Source: Stenotrophomonas maltophilia
Lineage (GTDB): Bacteria > Pseudomonadota > Gammaproteobacteria > Xanthomonadales > Xanthomonadaceae
Direction of reading: 5' to 3'
Assembly (NCBI RefSeq): GCF_002799245.1
Contig: NZ_NEQV01000002.1
Span: forward strand, 1 to 64,000
DNA: 64,000 nt
The notes beneath the pieces are model-generated. The model saw only the letters and a list, made by a program, of their open reading frames with translations. It was not told the origin of the DNA and did no database searches. Shown here piece after piece: positions 15,038-23,264 of this stretch. Made by a program: the position numbers and the translations under genes. Each line of letters starts with the position of its first letter. Position 1 is the first letter of the stretch.

Positions 15038-16960
15038 ATGAATCAACCCGTGCCCCCGCTGCCCCCGGCGCGTCGCAATCCCGTCGCCAGCTTCTTCATC
15101 GGGCTGTGGGACGTCATGAACTTCACCCGCCGGTTGATCCTCAACCTGGTGTTCTTCGGCCTGCTGTTCCTGCTGCTGGTGATGTTCGTCATCGCCGCCG
15201 GCATGGGCGCCGGTGCCAGCAAGTCGCTGCAGGACCGCACGACGCTCGTGATCGCGCCGGAAGGCCGCCTGGTCGAGCAGTTCAGCGCCGATCCGGTCAG
15301 CCGCGCGCTGGCCAAGGCGGTGGGTGACAACGGTGCCGAGGAGATCCAGCTGCGCGACCTGCTGCGGGTGATCGAGTCGGCCAAGGAAGACAAGAAGATC
15401 GAGCGCGTGGTGCTGGAGCTGGACAAGCTGCAGCCGTCCGGCTTCGCCTCGCTGCGCGAAGTGGCCGCCGCGCTGCAGGATCTGCGCGCTTCCGGCAAGC
15501 AGCTGGTGGCCTACAGCGAGAGCATGGGCCAGTCGCAGTACCTGCTGGCCGCGCAGGCCGACGAGGTCTACCTGGACCCGATGGGGTCGGTCGTGCTCGA
15601 AGGCCTCGGCCGCTACCGCCAGTACTTCCGCACCGGCCTGCAGGACAAGCTGGGCGTGGACGTGCACCTGTTCAAGGTGGGCGAATACAAGTCCGCGGCC
15701 GAGCCGTACGTGCTCGACGCCGCGTCGCCGGCCTCCAAGGAAGCCGATCTGTTCTGGATGAACGACGTGTGGCAGCGCTACCTGGGCGACATCGCCAAGG
15801 CCCGCCGCCTGGATCCGGCGCAGCTGGCCGCCGGCATCGACACGCTGCCGGAAGGCATCGCTGCCGCCGGTGGCGACCTGGCCAAGTTCGCCCTGCAGCA
15901 GAAGCTGGTGACCGCGCTGAAGACCCGCGAGGAGTTCGAGGACCTGATGATCGAGCGCGGCGTGGCCGACGAAGATGCCGACGGCGGTTTCCGCAACGTC
16001 GACTTCGGCCGCTACCTGGCCCTGCTCGACGCACGCCGCAACCCGGTGGACTCGCGTCCGCAGGTGGCCGTGGTGGTGGCTGCCGGCGAAATCAGTGGTG
16101 GTGACCTGCCGGCCGGCCGCATCGGTGGCGAGTCGACCTCGGCGCTGCTGCGTGCTGCGCGCGACGACGACAACGTGAAGGCGGTGGTGCTGCGCGTCGA
16201 TTCGCCGGGCGGTGAAGTGTTCGCCTCCGAGCAGATCCGCCGCGAAGTGGTGGCGCTGCAGGCCGCCGGCAAGCCGGTGGTGGTGTCGATGGGTGACCTG
16301 GCCGCCTCCGGTGGCTACTGGATCAGCATGAATGCCGATCGCATCTACGCCGATCCGTCGACCATCACCGGTTCGATCGGCATCTTCGGCATGGTGCCGA
16401 ACTTCAGCCGCGCGCTGGACAAGATCGGCGTGCACACCGATGGTGTCGGCACCACCCGATTCGCGGGTGCCTTCGATGTCACCCGCCCGATGGACCCGGC
16501 CGTGGGCCAGGTCATCCAGACGGTGATCAACAAGGGCTATGCCGACTTCACCGGTCGCGTCGCCGACGCCCGCAAGAAGCCGGTCGAGGCGGTGGACGAG
16601 GTCGCCCGCGGCCGCGTGTGGAGCGGTGCACAGGCCAAGGAACGGGGCCTGGTCGATGCCTTCGGCGGCCTGAAGGATGCCGTGGCCGACGCCGCCAGCC
16701 GTGCCAAGCTCGGCAAGGCCGACGCTTACCGCGTGCGCTACATCGAGAAGGCGGCCACGCCGTTCGCGCAGTTCGTCAGCGGTTTCGCTGGCAGCCGCGC
16801 CGGTGCCTGGATGCTGTCCGATTCGGGCATGGCGCGGATGATGCTGGCACGCACGATGCCGGAAGTGGATACGCAGCTGCGCTTCGTCGAGAACGCGGCC
16901 CGCGAAAAGGGCAATGGCGCACCGGTGAAGGCGCTGGCGTACTGTTTCTGCGGGTTCTGA
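15038..16960 (+). CDS. sppA: Signal peptide peptidase SppA, 67K type
   Basis: SppA is a membrane-bound serine protease that degrades cleaved signal peptides. At 640 residues this is the long form with two crotonase-like halves. An N-terminal membrane helix (about 33-56) is followed by the first half carrying the catalytic Lys in HLFKVGEYKSAAEPY, and the second half carrying the catalytic Ser in GDLAASGGYWIS. GGAG lies seven bases before the ATG at 15038. The C-terminus is YCFCGF. A strong terminator follows at 16982. Confidence 0.94.
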   Translation: MNQPVPPLPPARRNPVASFFIGLWDVMNFTRRLILNLVFFGLLFLLLVMFVIAAGMGAGASKSLQDRTTLVIAPEGRLVEQFSADPVSRALAKAVGDNGAEEIQLRDLLRVIESAKEDKKIERVVLELDKLQPSGFASLREVAAALQDLRASGKQLVAYSESMGQSQYLLAAQADEVYLDPMGSVVLEGLGRYRQYFRTGLQDKLGVDVHLFKVGEYKSAAEPYVLDAASPASKEADLFWMNDVWQRYLGDIAKARRLDPAQLAAGIDTLPEGIAAAGGDLAKFALQQKLVTALKTREEFEDLMIERGVADEDADGGFRNVDFGRYLALLDARRNPVDSRPQVAVVVAAGEISGGDLPAGRIGGESTSALLRAARDDDNVKAVVLRVDSPGGEVFASEQIRREVVALQAAGKPVVVSMGDLAASGGYWISMNADRIYADPSTITGSIGIFGMVPNFSRALDKIGVHTDGVGTTRFAGAFDVTRPMDPAVGQVIQTVINKGYADFTGRVADARKKPVEAVDEVARGRVWSGAQAKERGLVDAFGGLKDAVADAASRAKLGKADAYRVRYIEKAATPFAQFVSGFAGSRAGAWMLSDSGMARMMLARTMPEVDTQLRFVENAAREKGNGAPVKALAYCFCGF

Positions 16961-16981
16961 CCGGCAACGGTATTGAATGAG

Positions 16982-17009
16982 AACGCCCGGCCTTGGCCGG
17001 GCGTTTTCG
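16982..17009 (+). terminator. Rho-independent terminator of sppA
   Basis: AACGCCCGGCC and GGCCGGGCGTT are perfect arms with a TT loop, followed by TTTTCGTT. It lies 22 bases after the sppA stop. Confidence 0.85.
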
Positions 17010-17014
17010 TTCAT

Positions 17015-17053
17015 GGGGCCGGATCCCTCTGCAGCGCAAAGGGCTCTGACCCC
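17015..17053. repeat. Intergenic repeat related to 9142-9178
   Basis: The sequence opens GGGGCCGGATCCCT and closes AGGGCTCTGACCCC, matching the ends of the 9142-9178 repeat with a different middle. It lies between convergent sppA and a lipoprotein gene. Confidence 0.55.
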
Positions 17054-17058
17054 ACCGG

Positions 17059-17271
17059 TCATTGTGTCGCGTCAGCCTCGGCCTTGCGCTCGCTCGCAGC
17101 GGCGTCATCGACGGTCTTCTGCACGCCCTTGGCACGGTCCAGCGGCTGCTGGATCGCGCGGGCCATGGCCCGCGGTTCCGGTGGCTTTTCCGGGTTCGGT
17201 GTCGGCGGGCGCTGGCAGGCGGTCAGCAGCACGGTGGCCAGCAGGGAGGTGGACAGGATCAGGATGCGCAT
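17059..17271 (-). CDS. Small hypothetical lipoprotein (70 aa)
   Basis: MRILILSTSLLATVLLTAC is a lipoprotein signal with the lipobox LTA-C (Cys19). A proline-rich stretch (PPTPNPEKPPEPR) and a charged Ala-rich helix (ASERKAEADATQ) follow, which suggests a short periplasmic tether. It is divergent from the SDR gene. The family is not recognised. Confidence 0.65.
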   Translation of the reverse strand: MRILILSTSLLATVLLTACQRPPTPNPEKPPEPRAMARAIQQPLDRAKGVQKTVDDAAASERKAEADATQ

Positions 17272-17382
17272 GGCGGCACTCCATGATGAGCGTGTACGCA
17301 GTGTCGCATCTCCGGCAGGGCTCCGCCGTGAGCGCGTATCCTTGCTGCATCGAAACACAGCGGGCGCGGCCCCGGAGGACAC

Positions 17383-18159
17383 ATGACCCAGCAACGGTGG
17401 CGCCTGGACGGCCAGACTGCCCTGATCACCGGCGCCAGCGCCGGTATCGGCCTGGCCATCGCGCATGAGCTGGCCGGCCTCGGCGCCGACCTGATGATCG
17501 TCGGCCGCGACATCGACATGCTGGAGACGGCGCGCGACGAACTGCTGGATGTGTATCCGCAGCACCAGGTGCACGCGCTGGCTGCCGATGTCTCCGATGA
17601 CGAGGACCGCCGCCAGATCCTGGACTGGGTGGAAGACCACAGCGATGGCCTGCATATCCTGGTCAACAATGCCGGTGGCAATGTCACCAAGGCGGCCACG
17701 GAGTATTCCGAGGACGAATGGCGCAGGATCTTCGAGACCAACCTGTTCTCGGCGTTCGAGCTGTCGCGCTACGCGCATCCGCTGCTGGCCCGGCACGCTT
17801 CGTCGTCGATCGTCAACGTTGGCAGCGTGTCCGGCCTGACCCACGTGCGCAGTGGCGTGGTCTACGGCATGACCAAGGCCGCGATGCACCAGATGACCCG
17901 CAACCTGGCCGTCGAGTGGGCGGAGGATGGCATCCGGGTCAATGCGGTGGCTCCCTGGTACATCCGCACGCGGCGCACGTCCGGTCCGTTGTCGGACCCG
18001 GACTACTACGAGGAAGTGATCAATCGTACGCCGATGCGCCGCATCGGCGAGCCGGAGGAGGTGGCCGCAGCCGTGGGTTTCCTGTGCCTGCCAGCGGCCA
18101 GCTATGTCACCGGCGAGTGCATCGCAGTGGATGGCGGTTTCCTGCGCTACGGGTTCTGA
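17383..18159 (+). CDS. Short-chain dehydrogenase/reductase (tropinone reductase-like)
   Basis: The 258-residue enzyme has the SDR cofactor motif TGASAGIG at about 17, the NNAGG motif at about 92, the catalytic Ser in VGSVSGLTH and the catalytic pair Y-x-x-x-K in YGMTKAAMHQ at about 164. The C-terminal end (GECIAVDGGFLRYGF) is the usual classical-SDR finish. Arg in IVGRDIDM suggests NADP(H) preference. It most resembles bacterial tropinone reductase-like proteins; the real substrate is unknown. GGAGG lies six bases before the ATG. Confidence 0.9.
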   Translation: MTQQRWRLDGQTALITGASAGIGLAIAHELAGLGADLMIVGRDIDMLETARDELLDVYPQHQVHALAADVSDDEDRRQILDWVEDHSDGLHILVNNAGGNVTKAATEYSEDEWRRIFETNLFSAFELSRYAHPLLARHASSSIVNVGSVSGLTHVRSGVVYGMTKAAMHQMTRNLAVEWAEDGIRVNAVAPWYIRTRRTSGPLSDPDYYEEVINRTPMRRIGEPEEVAAAVGFLCLPAASYVTGECIAVDGGFLRYGF

Positions 18160-18170
18160 GTGCTCCCACT

Positions 18171-18217
18171 GTAGAGCCGAACCCATGCTCGGCAGCATTG
18201 CATGGGCCCGGCTCTAC
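18171..18217. repeat. SMAG dimer in inverted orientation
   Basis: GTAGAGCCGAACCCATGC at the left and GCATGGGCCCGGCTCTAC at the right are near-perfect reverse complements around a short centre. They form two GTAG repeats facing each other after the SDR gene. Confidence 0.75.
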
Positions 18218-18299
18218 AACAGACCCACCCCACGCGCAGGTGCGGCCCTGCCGCCGCGGTCGAGCAGATCCACGTCACGCACGGATTGCGTGGCTGCGG

Positions 18300-19019
18300 T
18301 CACCCTGGTACCGGGCAGTTGCTGGCCTCCAGCACGCCCTGCAGGCGTTCGCGTTCCCCACGGGCGTTGTCGCGGTTTTCCGGCGAGGCGAACCGCTCTC
18401 GGCCGCGTGCGTCGCGGAAGCGCTGCTGCCAGCTGCTGCAGCGCTGCGCGTCCGGCAGTTCCTCGCAGCGGTCGCGCACCACTTCGCAGCCGGCGGCGTT
18501 GACCGGCGTGGCGCCACCCAGGCCCTGCACGGTCATCAGTTCGCAGCGTCCGGGGGCAGCTTCGTATTCGTGCAGGTAGCCACCGCCCTGGCTGTCGGTG
18601 CACTGGAAGATCGGTGGCAGCGGCGGCTTCGGCGGAGCATTGCGGTCGGGCGCGGCATCGGCCTGGCGCGGCAGCGTTGCGCTGTCGAGTATCAGATCGC
18701 CGCCTTCGCGTTCGACCATGCCGGCTTCCATGATCGTGCGTCCTTCGTCGGGGCGACGGGGGCCGGGCGCGGGAGCGGGCGCTGTACTCGCTGCCGCCGG
18801 TTCGGCTGGTGCCGGCACAGGTGCCGGTGTGGCCGGCGCAGGGGGCGCACTGGCGGCCGCCGGAATCCGCACGACCTGCTGCTTGCTGCCGGCAGGGCAG
18901 GGCATGCGTTGCAGGGTGGGTACGTCGCTGTTGCTGGAGGTGCAGCGGTAGATCACCCCGTCGTCGGCCAATGCGTTGCCGGCGAACAGGCCCAGGGCCA
19001 GCCAGATCGGATTCTTCAT
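18300..19019 (-). CDS. DUF4124-like exported protein (239 aa)
   Basis: A signal peptide (MKNPIWLALGLFAGNALA) is followed by a DUF4124-type start: VIYRCTSSNSDVPTLQRMPC, with the two Cys expected to pair. A long Pro/Ala linker and a Cys-containing C-terminal part (CTDSQGGGYLHEYE, CEVVRDRCEELPDAQRC) follow. Proteins of this kind are periplasmic or secreted with unknown function. The gene 35 bases upstream on the same strand encodes a similarly organised protein, so the pair probably arose by duplication. Confidence 0.7.
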   Translation of the reverse strand: MKNPIWLALGLFAGNALADDGVIYRCTSSNSDVPTLQRMPCPAGSKQQVVRIPAAASAPPAPATPAPVPAPAEPAAASTAPAPAPGPRRPDEGRTIMEAGMVEREGGDLILDSATLPRQADAAPDRNAPPKPPLPPIFQCTDSQGGGYLHEYEAAPGRCELMTVQGLGGATPVNAAGCEVVRDRCEELPDAQRCSSWQQRFRDARGRERFASPENRDNARGERERLQGVLEASNCPVPG

Positions 19020-19053
19020 GCGCACAGCGTACATGCCACGGCCGCCGCTGCGC

Positions 19054-19743
19054 TCAGCGTTCGCAGTCCCGCGACAGGCGCGCATCGATGCCACGCTGTT
19101 CGTTGCTGATGGCGGTGCGTTCGCTCTGCAGCGCGCTGTTGTAGCGGCGGTCCAGTTCCCAGCGGCGGTCACGCAGGCGCGCACAGACCTCCTGCGGCGG
19201 CAGCGCATGGCAGCTGTCGCGGACCAGCACGCTGCCAGCCGGAACCTGCACGCCAACGCCCACCGCTGGCGGCCGGTAGCCGGTTCCTTCACCGATGGGG
19301 GGGCCGATCGGCGTGCCGAAGGCCGGGCGTGGGCCGGGATGGACCGGGCCGTGGTGCCCGTGCGGGAGCCAGACGCTGGTCCACAACGGTACCCAGCGCG
19401 GATTGCCCTCGTTGTTGTCGCTGGTGTAGCGACGACCGTCGTCGCTCACGCACTCGTACAAGGGCTGTGGCGGCTGGATGTAGACGTGGCGGACCTCGCG
19501 ATCGCGCATCACCGGAACCTCGTCCGGCGGTGCGGGTGTCGCGTCGCTGCGCACCACCCGGGGTGCCGGGTCGCGCGGGCGCTGCAGGTCACGCACTTCC
19601 TGCCGGCCGCTGCTGCATGGCTTGTCCTGCAGGGCCACGGCGCCGTTGCTGGCGACACAGCGGTACACGCGCACGTCCTCGGCGGCCGCTGCGGTCCACG
19701 GCAGCAGCAGGCACAGGCCCAGGGCGGTGCGCAGCAGGTTCAT
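19054..19743 (-). CDS. DUF4124-like exported protein (229 aa)
   Basis: A signal peptide (MNLLRTALGLCLLLPWTAAAA) is followed by VRVYRCVASNGAVALQDKPC, the Cys-bounded DUF4124-like opening. The middle part YECVSDDGRRYTSDNNEGNP and a Gly/Pro/His-rich segment lead to a C-terminal helix (RRWELDRRYNSALQSERTAI). It shares the design of the downstream protein at 18300-19019, including the C-terminal Cys-containing helix. Function unknown; localisation probably periplasmic. Confidence 0.7.
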   Translation of the reverse strand: MNLLRTALGLCLLLPWTAAAAEDVRVYRCVASNGAVALQDKPCSSGRQEVRDLQRPRDPAPRVVRSDATPAPPDEVPVMRDREVRHVYIQPPQPLYECVSDDGRRYTSDNNEGNPRWVPLWTSVWLPHGHHGPVHPGPRPAFGTPIGPPIGEGTGYRPPAVGVGVQVPAGSVLVRDSCHALPPQEVCARLRDRRWELDRRYNSALQSERTAISNEQRGIDARLSRDCER

Positions 19744-19786
19744 GGCGGCAGGGTGCGCGATTGTCCGCGGCAGTGCAATCGTCGGT

Positions 19787-20347
19787 TCAGGAGCGCAGCA
19801 CGTTGCCGCTGAGCGCGTCGCGGATCGGGGTTGGCTGGGCCAGGCCGCCGGTCTCGCCATCGAGGATGCCGTCGAGCAGGCGCAGCAGGCGAGGGTCGAG
19901 CTCGGTACGGCTGCGTGCCGGTGGTTCACCGGCCAGGTTGGCGCTGGTGGAGACCAGGGGGCCACCCCAGGCGCGGCACAGTGCGGCAACCAGCGGGTGG
20001 GCGCTGATGCGTACGGCAATGCCGCTGTGCTCGCCGGTGATCCAGGGCTGGGCGCGCGAACCAGCCGGCAGGATCCAGGTGTTGGCACCCGGCCAGCTGG
20101 CCAGCACCGCGCGCTGGCGGGCATCGGGCAACGCCTGCAGGCGTACCCAGCCCTCCAGCTGCGACAGTTCGGCGGCAACCAGGATCATTCCTTTCTCGAT
20201 CGGGCGCTGCTTCAGGCGCAGCACCATGTGCACCGCCGCCTCATGCGAGGGGTCGCAGCCCAGGCCCCAGACTGCTTCGGTCGGATAGGCGATCACGCCG
20301 CCGGCGCGGAGCGTGGCGACAGCAGAGTCCAGGGTGAGTTCTTTCAT
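19787..20347 (-). CDS. tsaC: Threonylcarbamoyl-AMP synthase, TsaC/YrdC type
   Basis: TsaC makes threonylcarbamoyl-AMP from threonine, bicarbonate and ATP for t6A37 modification of tRNAs that read ANN codons. The 186-residue protein has the single YrdC domain: GGVIAYPTEAVWGLGCDP near the N-terminus, LKQRPIEKGMILVA (the K-R-P-x-x-K-G signature), and PLVSTSANLAGEPPA. The start at 20347 fits the E. coli length; a start 30 bases upstream is possible. It lies downstream of topA on the same strand, as in other gammaproteobacteria. Confidence 0.93.
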   Translation of the reverse strand: MKELTLDSAVATLRAGGVIAYPTEAVWGLGCDPSHEAAVHMVLRLKQRPIEKGMILVAAELSQLEGWVRLQALPDARQRAVLASWPGANTWILPAGSRAQPWITGEHSGIAVRISAHPLVAALCRAWGGPLVSTSANLAGEPPARSRTELDPRLLRLLDGILDGETGGLAQPTPIRDALSGNVLRS

Positions 20348-20420
20348 GGCGGCGACCGGCCCGACGTGGGCCTTCATTATCCCCCTGCTGCGTGCAGAAG
20401 GGGTGGAGCGAAGCCTGTCG

Positions 20421-20567
20421 GTAGTGCCGGCCGTTGGCCGGCATCCGTGGTGGGTGCCGGCCGTTGGGGTGGGTGCGCACCGTTGGGATGGGTGCGCACC
20501 GTTGGGGTGGGTGCGGACCGTTGGTCCGCACTCCTCACCACCTCATCCACGCAGGGCGTGGATCTAC
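20421..20567. repeat. SMAG repeat cluster with 19-bp tandem units
   Basis: A GTAG repeat (20421-20442) is followed by about four degenerate 19-base units from 20453 (GGTGCGCACCGTTGGGGTG and variants). A repeat of the ATCCACGC hairpin type lies on the minus strand (20545-20567). The last ends in CTAC, that is GTAG on the minus strand, which contains the stop codon of topA. Confidence 0.7.
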
Positions 20568-23071
20568 TTCGCGGCCTTCTTGACGGCCTTCTTCGCCGGG
20601 GCCTTCTTCGCCGGGGCCTTTTTCGCCGGGGCCTTCTTCGCGGCAGCCTTCTTTACCGCTTTCTTCGCCGGCGCCTTCTTGGCCGCGGCCTTCTTCGGCG
20701 CCGCTTCCTTCTTCACTGCAGCCTTCTTGGCCGGTGCCTTCTTCGCGGCGGCCTTCTTGGCACCGAAGCCCTTGCGCACCGGCTTGCCAGTTTCTTCCAT
20801 CAACTGCTGCACTTCAGCCAGGGTCAGCGATGCCGGCTCGCGATCCTTGGGGATCTTGCCGTTCATCTTGCCGTCGCTGATGTACGGGCCGAAGCGGCCG
20901 TTCAGCACCTGGATGTCGCTGCCCTCGAACTCCTTGATGATCCGGTTGCGCGCGATCTCTTCCTTCTCTTCGATCAGGAACACGGCGCGGGCCAGGTCGA
21001 TGGTGTACGGGTCGTCTTCCTTCTTCAGCGAGGCATAGGTGCTGCCGCGCTTGGCGAACGGGCCGAAGCGGCCGATGCCGACGCTGACCGGCTCGCCGTT
21101 GTCCTCGCCCAGCGCACGCGGCATCAGGAACAGTTCCAGCGCGTCTTCCAGCGAGATGGTGTGCATCGACTGCCCAGGGCGCAGCGACGCGAACTTCGGC
21201 TTCTCCTCGGCGTCTTCGGCGGTGCTGCCGATCGCCGCGTAGGGCCCGAAGCGGCCCAGCCGCACGCTGACCGGCTTGCCGGTCTTCGGGTCGGTGCCCA
21301 GCTCGCGCGCGCCACTGGCCTCGGCACGGTCCACCGATTCCTTCTTGTCTTCCACCAGTTCCTTGAACGGCTCCCAGAAGCGGGCCATCAGCGGGATCCA
21401 CTCTTCTTCGCCACGCGAGACGGCGTCGAGCTCGTCTTCCAGCTTGGCGGTGAAGTCGTAGTCCACGTACCGGGTGAAGTGGCTGGACAGGAACTTGGAC
21501 ACCGCACGGCCGACGTCGGACGGGCGGAAGCTGCGGCCTTCCATTTCCACGTACTTGCGGAACAGCAGGGTCTGGATGATCGAGGCGTAGGTCGAGGGAC
21601 GGCCGATGCCATACTCTTCCAGCGCCTTCACCAGCGCCGCTTCGGTAAAGCGCGGCGGCGGCTGGGTGAAATGCTGCTCGGCCTGGATGCGTTCCAGCGG
21701 CACGCGGTCACCGGGCTTCATCGCCGGCAGCTTGCGGCCTTCATCCTCGTCCTCGGCGCTCTTGTTGTCCTTGCCTTCCTCGTACACGGCCAGGAAGCCG
21801 GGCACCACCACGGTGGTGCCGCTGGCACGGAACACATGCTCGCTGCCTGCCGACAGGTCCACGCTGACCGTGTTGAGCGTGGCCGGGATCATCTGGCAGG
21901 CCACCGCACGCTTCCAGATCAGCTCGTACAGCCGGCGCTCGTCGTCGGTCAGGAAGCGCGCCACCTGGGAGGGAGTGCGCAGGGCCGAGGTCGGGCGCAC
22001 CGCTTCGTGCGCTTCCTGGGCGTTCTTCGACTTGGTCTGGTAGGTGTTGGGCTGGTCCGGCAGCGAGGCGATGCCGTAGTCACGGGCGATCACATCGCGG
22101 ATCTCGGCCAGCGCGTCCTGCGACAGGTTCACCGAGTCGGTACGCATATACGAAATCAGGCCGACGGTGCCTTCGTCGCCAATCGCCACGCCTTCATACA
22201 GCTTCTGCGCCACCTGCATGGTCTTGCGGGTGGTGAAACCGAGCTTGCGCGAGGCTTCCTGCTGCAGGGTGGAGGTGGTGAACGGCGGCGCCGGGCGGCG
22301 CTTGCGCTCCTTGCTGGCCACGTCGGTGACATGCAGCGAGCCCTGCGCGGCCTGCTGGATGCGCAGGCGGGCGGCTTCGGCGGTGTCGCCGTCGGTGACG
22401 GTGAACTGCTCGAACTTCTGCCCGTCCAGCTTGATCAGCTTGGCGTTGAAGTGCTGCGACGGGTGCGCGCACTCGGCAGCGATCGACCAGTACTCGCGTG
22501 CGATGAAGGCTTCGATCTCTTCCTCGCGCTCGACGATCATGCGCAGTGCCGGGCTCTGCACGCGGCCGGCGGACAGGCCGCGCTGGACCTTGCGCCACAG
22601 CACCGGCGACAGGTTGAAGCCGACCAGGTAGTCCAGCGCGCGGCGCGCCTGCTGGGCGTCGACCAGGTCGCTGGCGATCGCGCGCGGCTGGCTGATCGCT
22701 TCCTTGATGGCGCGCGGGGTGATCTCGGTGAACACCACGCGCTGCATCGGCTTGTCCTTGACCAGCCCGCGTTCCTTCAGGATCTCGGCGATGTGCCAGC
22801 TGATCGCTTCACCCTCGCGATCCGGGTCGGTCGCCAGCAGGATGTCGTCGGCGCTCTTGGCGGCCTTGGCGATCGCATCGACATGCTTTTCGTTCTTGTC
22901 GATCACGTCGTAGTGCATGGCGAACCCGTTGTCCGGGTCGACCGCGCCTTCCTTCGGAATCAGGTCACGCACATGCCCATACGAGGCCAGGACGGTGTAG
23001 TCCTTGCCGAGGTATTTGTTGATCGTCTTGGCCTTGGCCGGCGATTCGACGATGAGCAGGTGCTTGGGCAT
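20564..23071 (-). CDS. topA: DNA topoisomerase I (type IA)
   Basis: TopA relaxes negative supercoils. The 835-residue protein starts with the Toprim domain (PKHLLIVESPAKAKTINKYL). The acidic ATDPDREGEAISWH follows at about 85, and the active-site Tyr is in VGLISYMRTDSVNL at about 330. The C-terminal part has three Toprim C-repeats, each with GRFGP(Y/F), instead of the Cys4 zinc fingers of the E. coli enzyme. It ends in about 65 residues of Lys/Ala repeats (AAKKAPAKKA-like). The start at 23071 matches the family; the 18-residue upstream extension lacks similarity. Confidence 0.96.
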   Translation of the reverse strand: MPKHLLIVESPAKAKTINKYLGKDYTVLASYGHVRDLIPKEGAVDPDNGFAMHYDVIDKNEKHVDAIAKAAKSADDILLATDPDREGEAISWHIAEILKERGLVKDKPMQRVVFTEITPRAIKEAISQPRAIASDLVDAQQARRALDYLVGFNLSPVLWRKVQRGLSAGRVQSPALRMIVEREEEIEAFIAREYWSIAAECAHPSQHFNAKLIKLDGQKFEQFTVTDGDTAEAARLRIQQAAQGSLHVTDVASKERKRRPAPPFTTSTLQQEASRKLGFTTRKTMQVAQKLYEGVAIGDEGTVGLISYMRTDSVNLSQDALAEIRDVIARDYGIASLPDQPNTYQTKSKNAQEAHEAVRPTSALRTPSQVARFLTDDERRLYELIWKRAVACQMIPATLNTVSVDLSAGSEHVFRASGTTVVVPGFLAVYEEGKDNKSAEDEDEGRKLPAMKPGDRVPLERIQAEQHFTQPPPRFTEAALVKALEEYGIGRPSTYASIIQTLLFRKYVEMEGRSFRPSDVGRAVSKFLSSHFTRYVDYDFTAKLEDELDAVSRGEEEWIPLMARFWEPFKELVEDKKESVDRAEASGARELGTDPKTGKPVSVRLGRFGPYAAIGSTAEDAEEKPKFASLRPGQSMHTISLEDALELFLMPRALGEDNGEPVSVGIGRFGPFAKRGSTYASLKKEDDPYTIDLARAVFLIEEKEEIARNRIIKEFEGSDIQVLNGRFGPYISDGKMNGKIPKDREPASLTLAEVQQLMEETGKPVRKGFGAKKAAAKKAPAKKAAVKKEAAPKKAAAKKAPAKKAVKKAAAKKAPAKKAPAKKAPAKKAVKKAAK

Positions 23072-23165
23072 GGCAGCAGTGTCTGTGGGGCGAGCCGCAG
23101 GGGAGGGGCCGCTAGGGTGGAGCAAACGGCCGCATTAGTGAAGCGGCCACGGACAAATCAATACG

Positions 23166-23196
23166 CTGAACGCCCGGTAGTGTGCCGGGCGTTCAG
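23166..23196. terminator. Hairpin between the RDD gene and topA
   Basis: CTGAACGCCCGG and CCGGGCGTTCAG form a 12-base stem with a short loop. It lies downstream of the minus-strand RDD gene and upstream of topA, so it probably ends the RDD transcript. The T run is weak. Confidence 0.6.
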
Positions 23197-23264
23197 GTTT
23201 CACCTTATTAGAGGAATCACGCCCGGCCAGCCCCTGTCAAGCAGCCAGACGTGAGGATGGCCGT

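Noticed and set aside
14984..17062. A 692-codon minus-strand frame opposite sppA
   Set aside because: Antisense to a complete SppA with both catalytic residues; no start signal or domain.
20453..20530. The 19-base tandem units considered as a CRISPR or satellite array
   Set aside because: Units are directly adjacent with no spacers, degenerate, and clearly derived from neighbouring SMAG arms.
19622..23254. A 1,210-codon open frame on the plus strand opposite tsaC and topA
   Set aside because: It is antisense to the conserved topA and tsaC genes, has a composition expected from the complement of GC-rich codons, and shows no domain.
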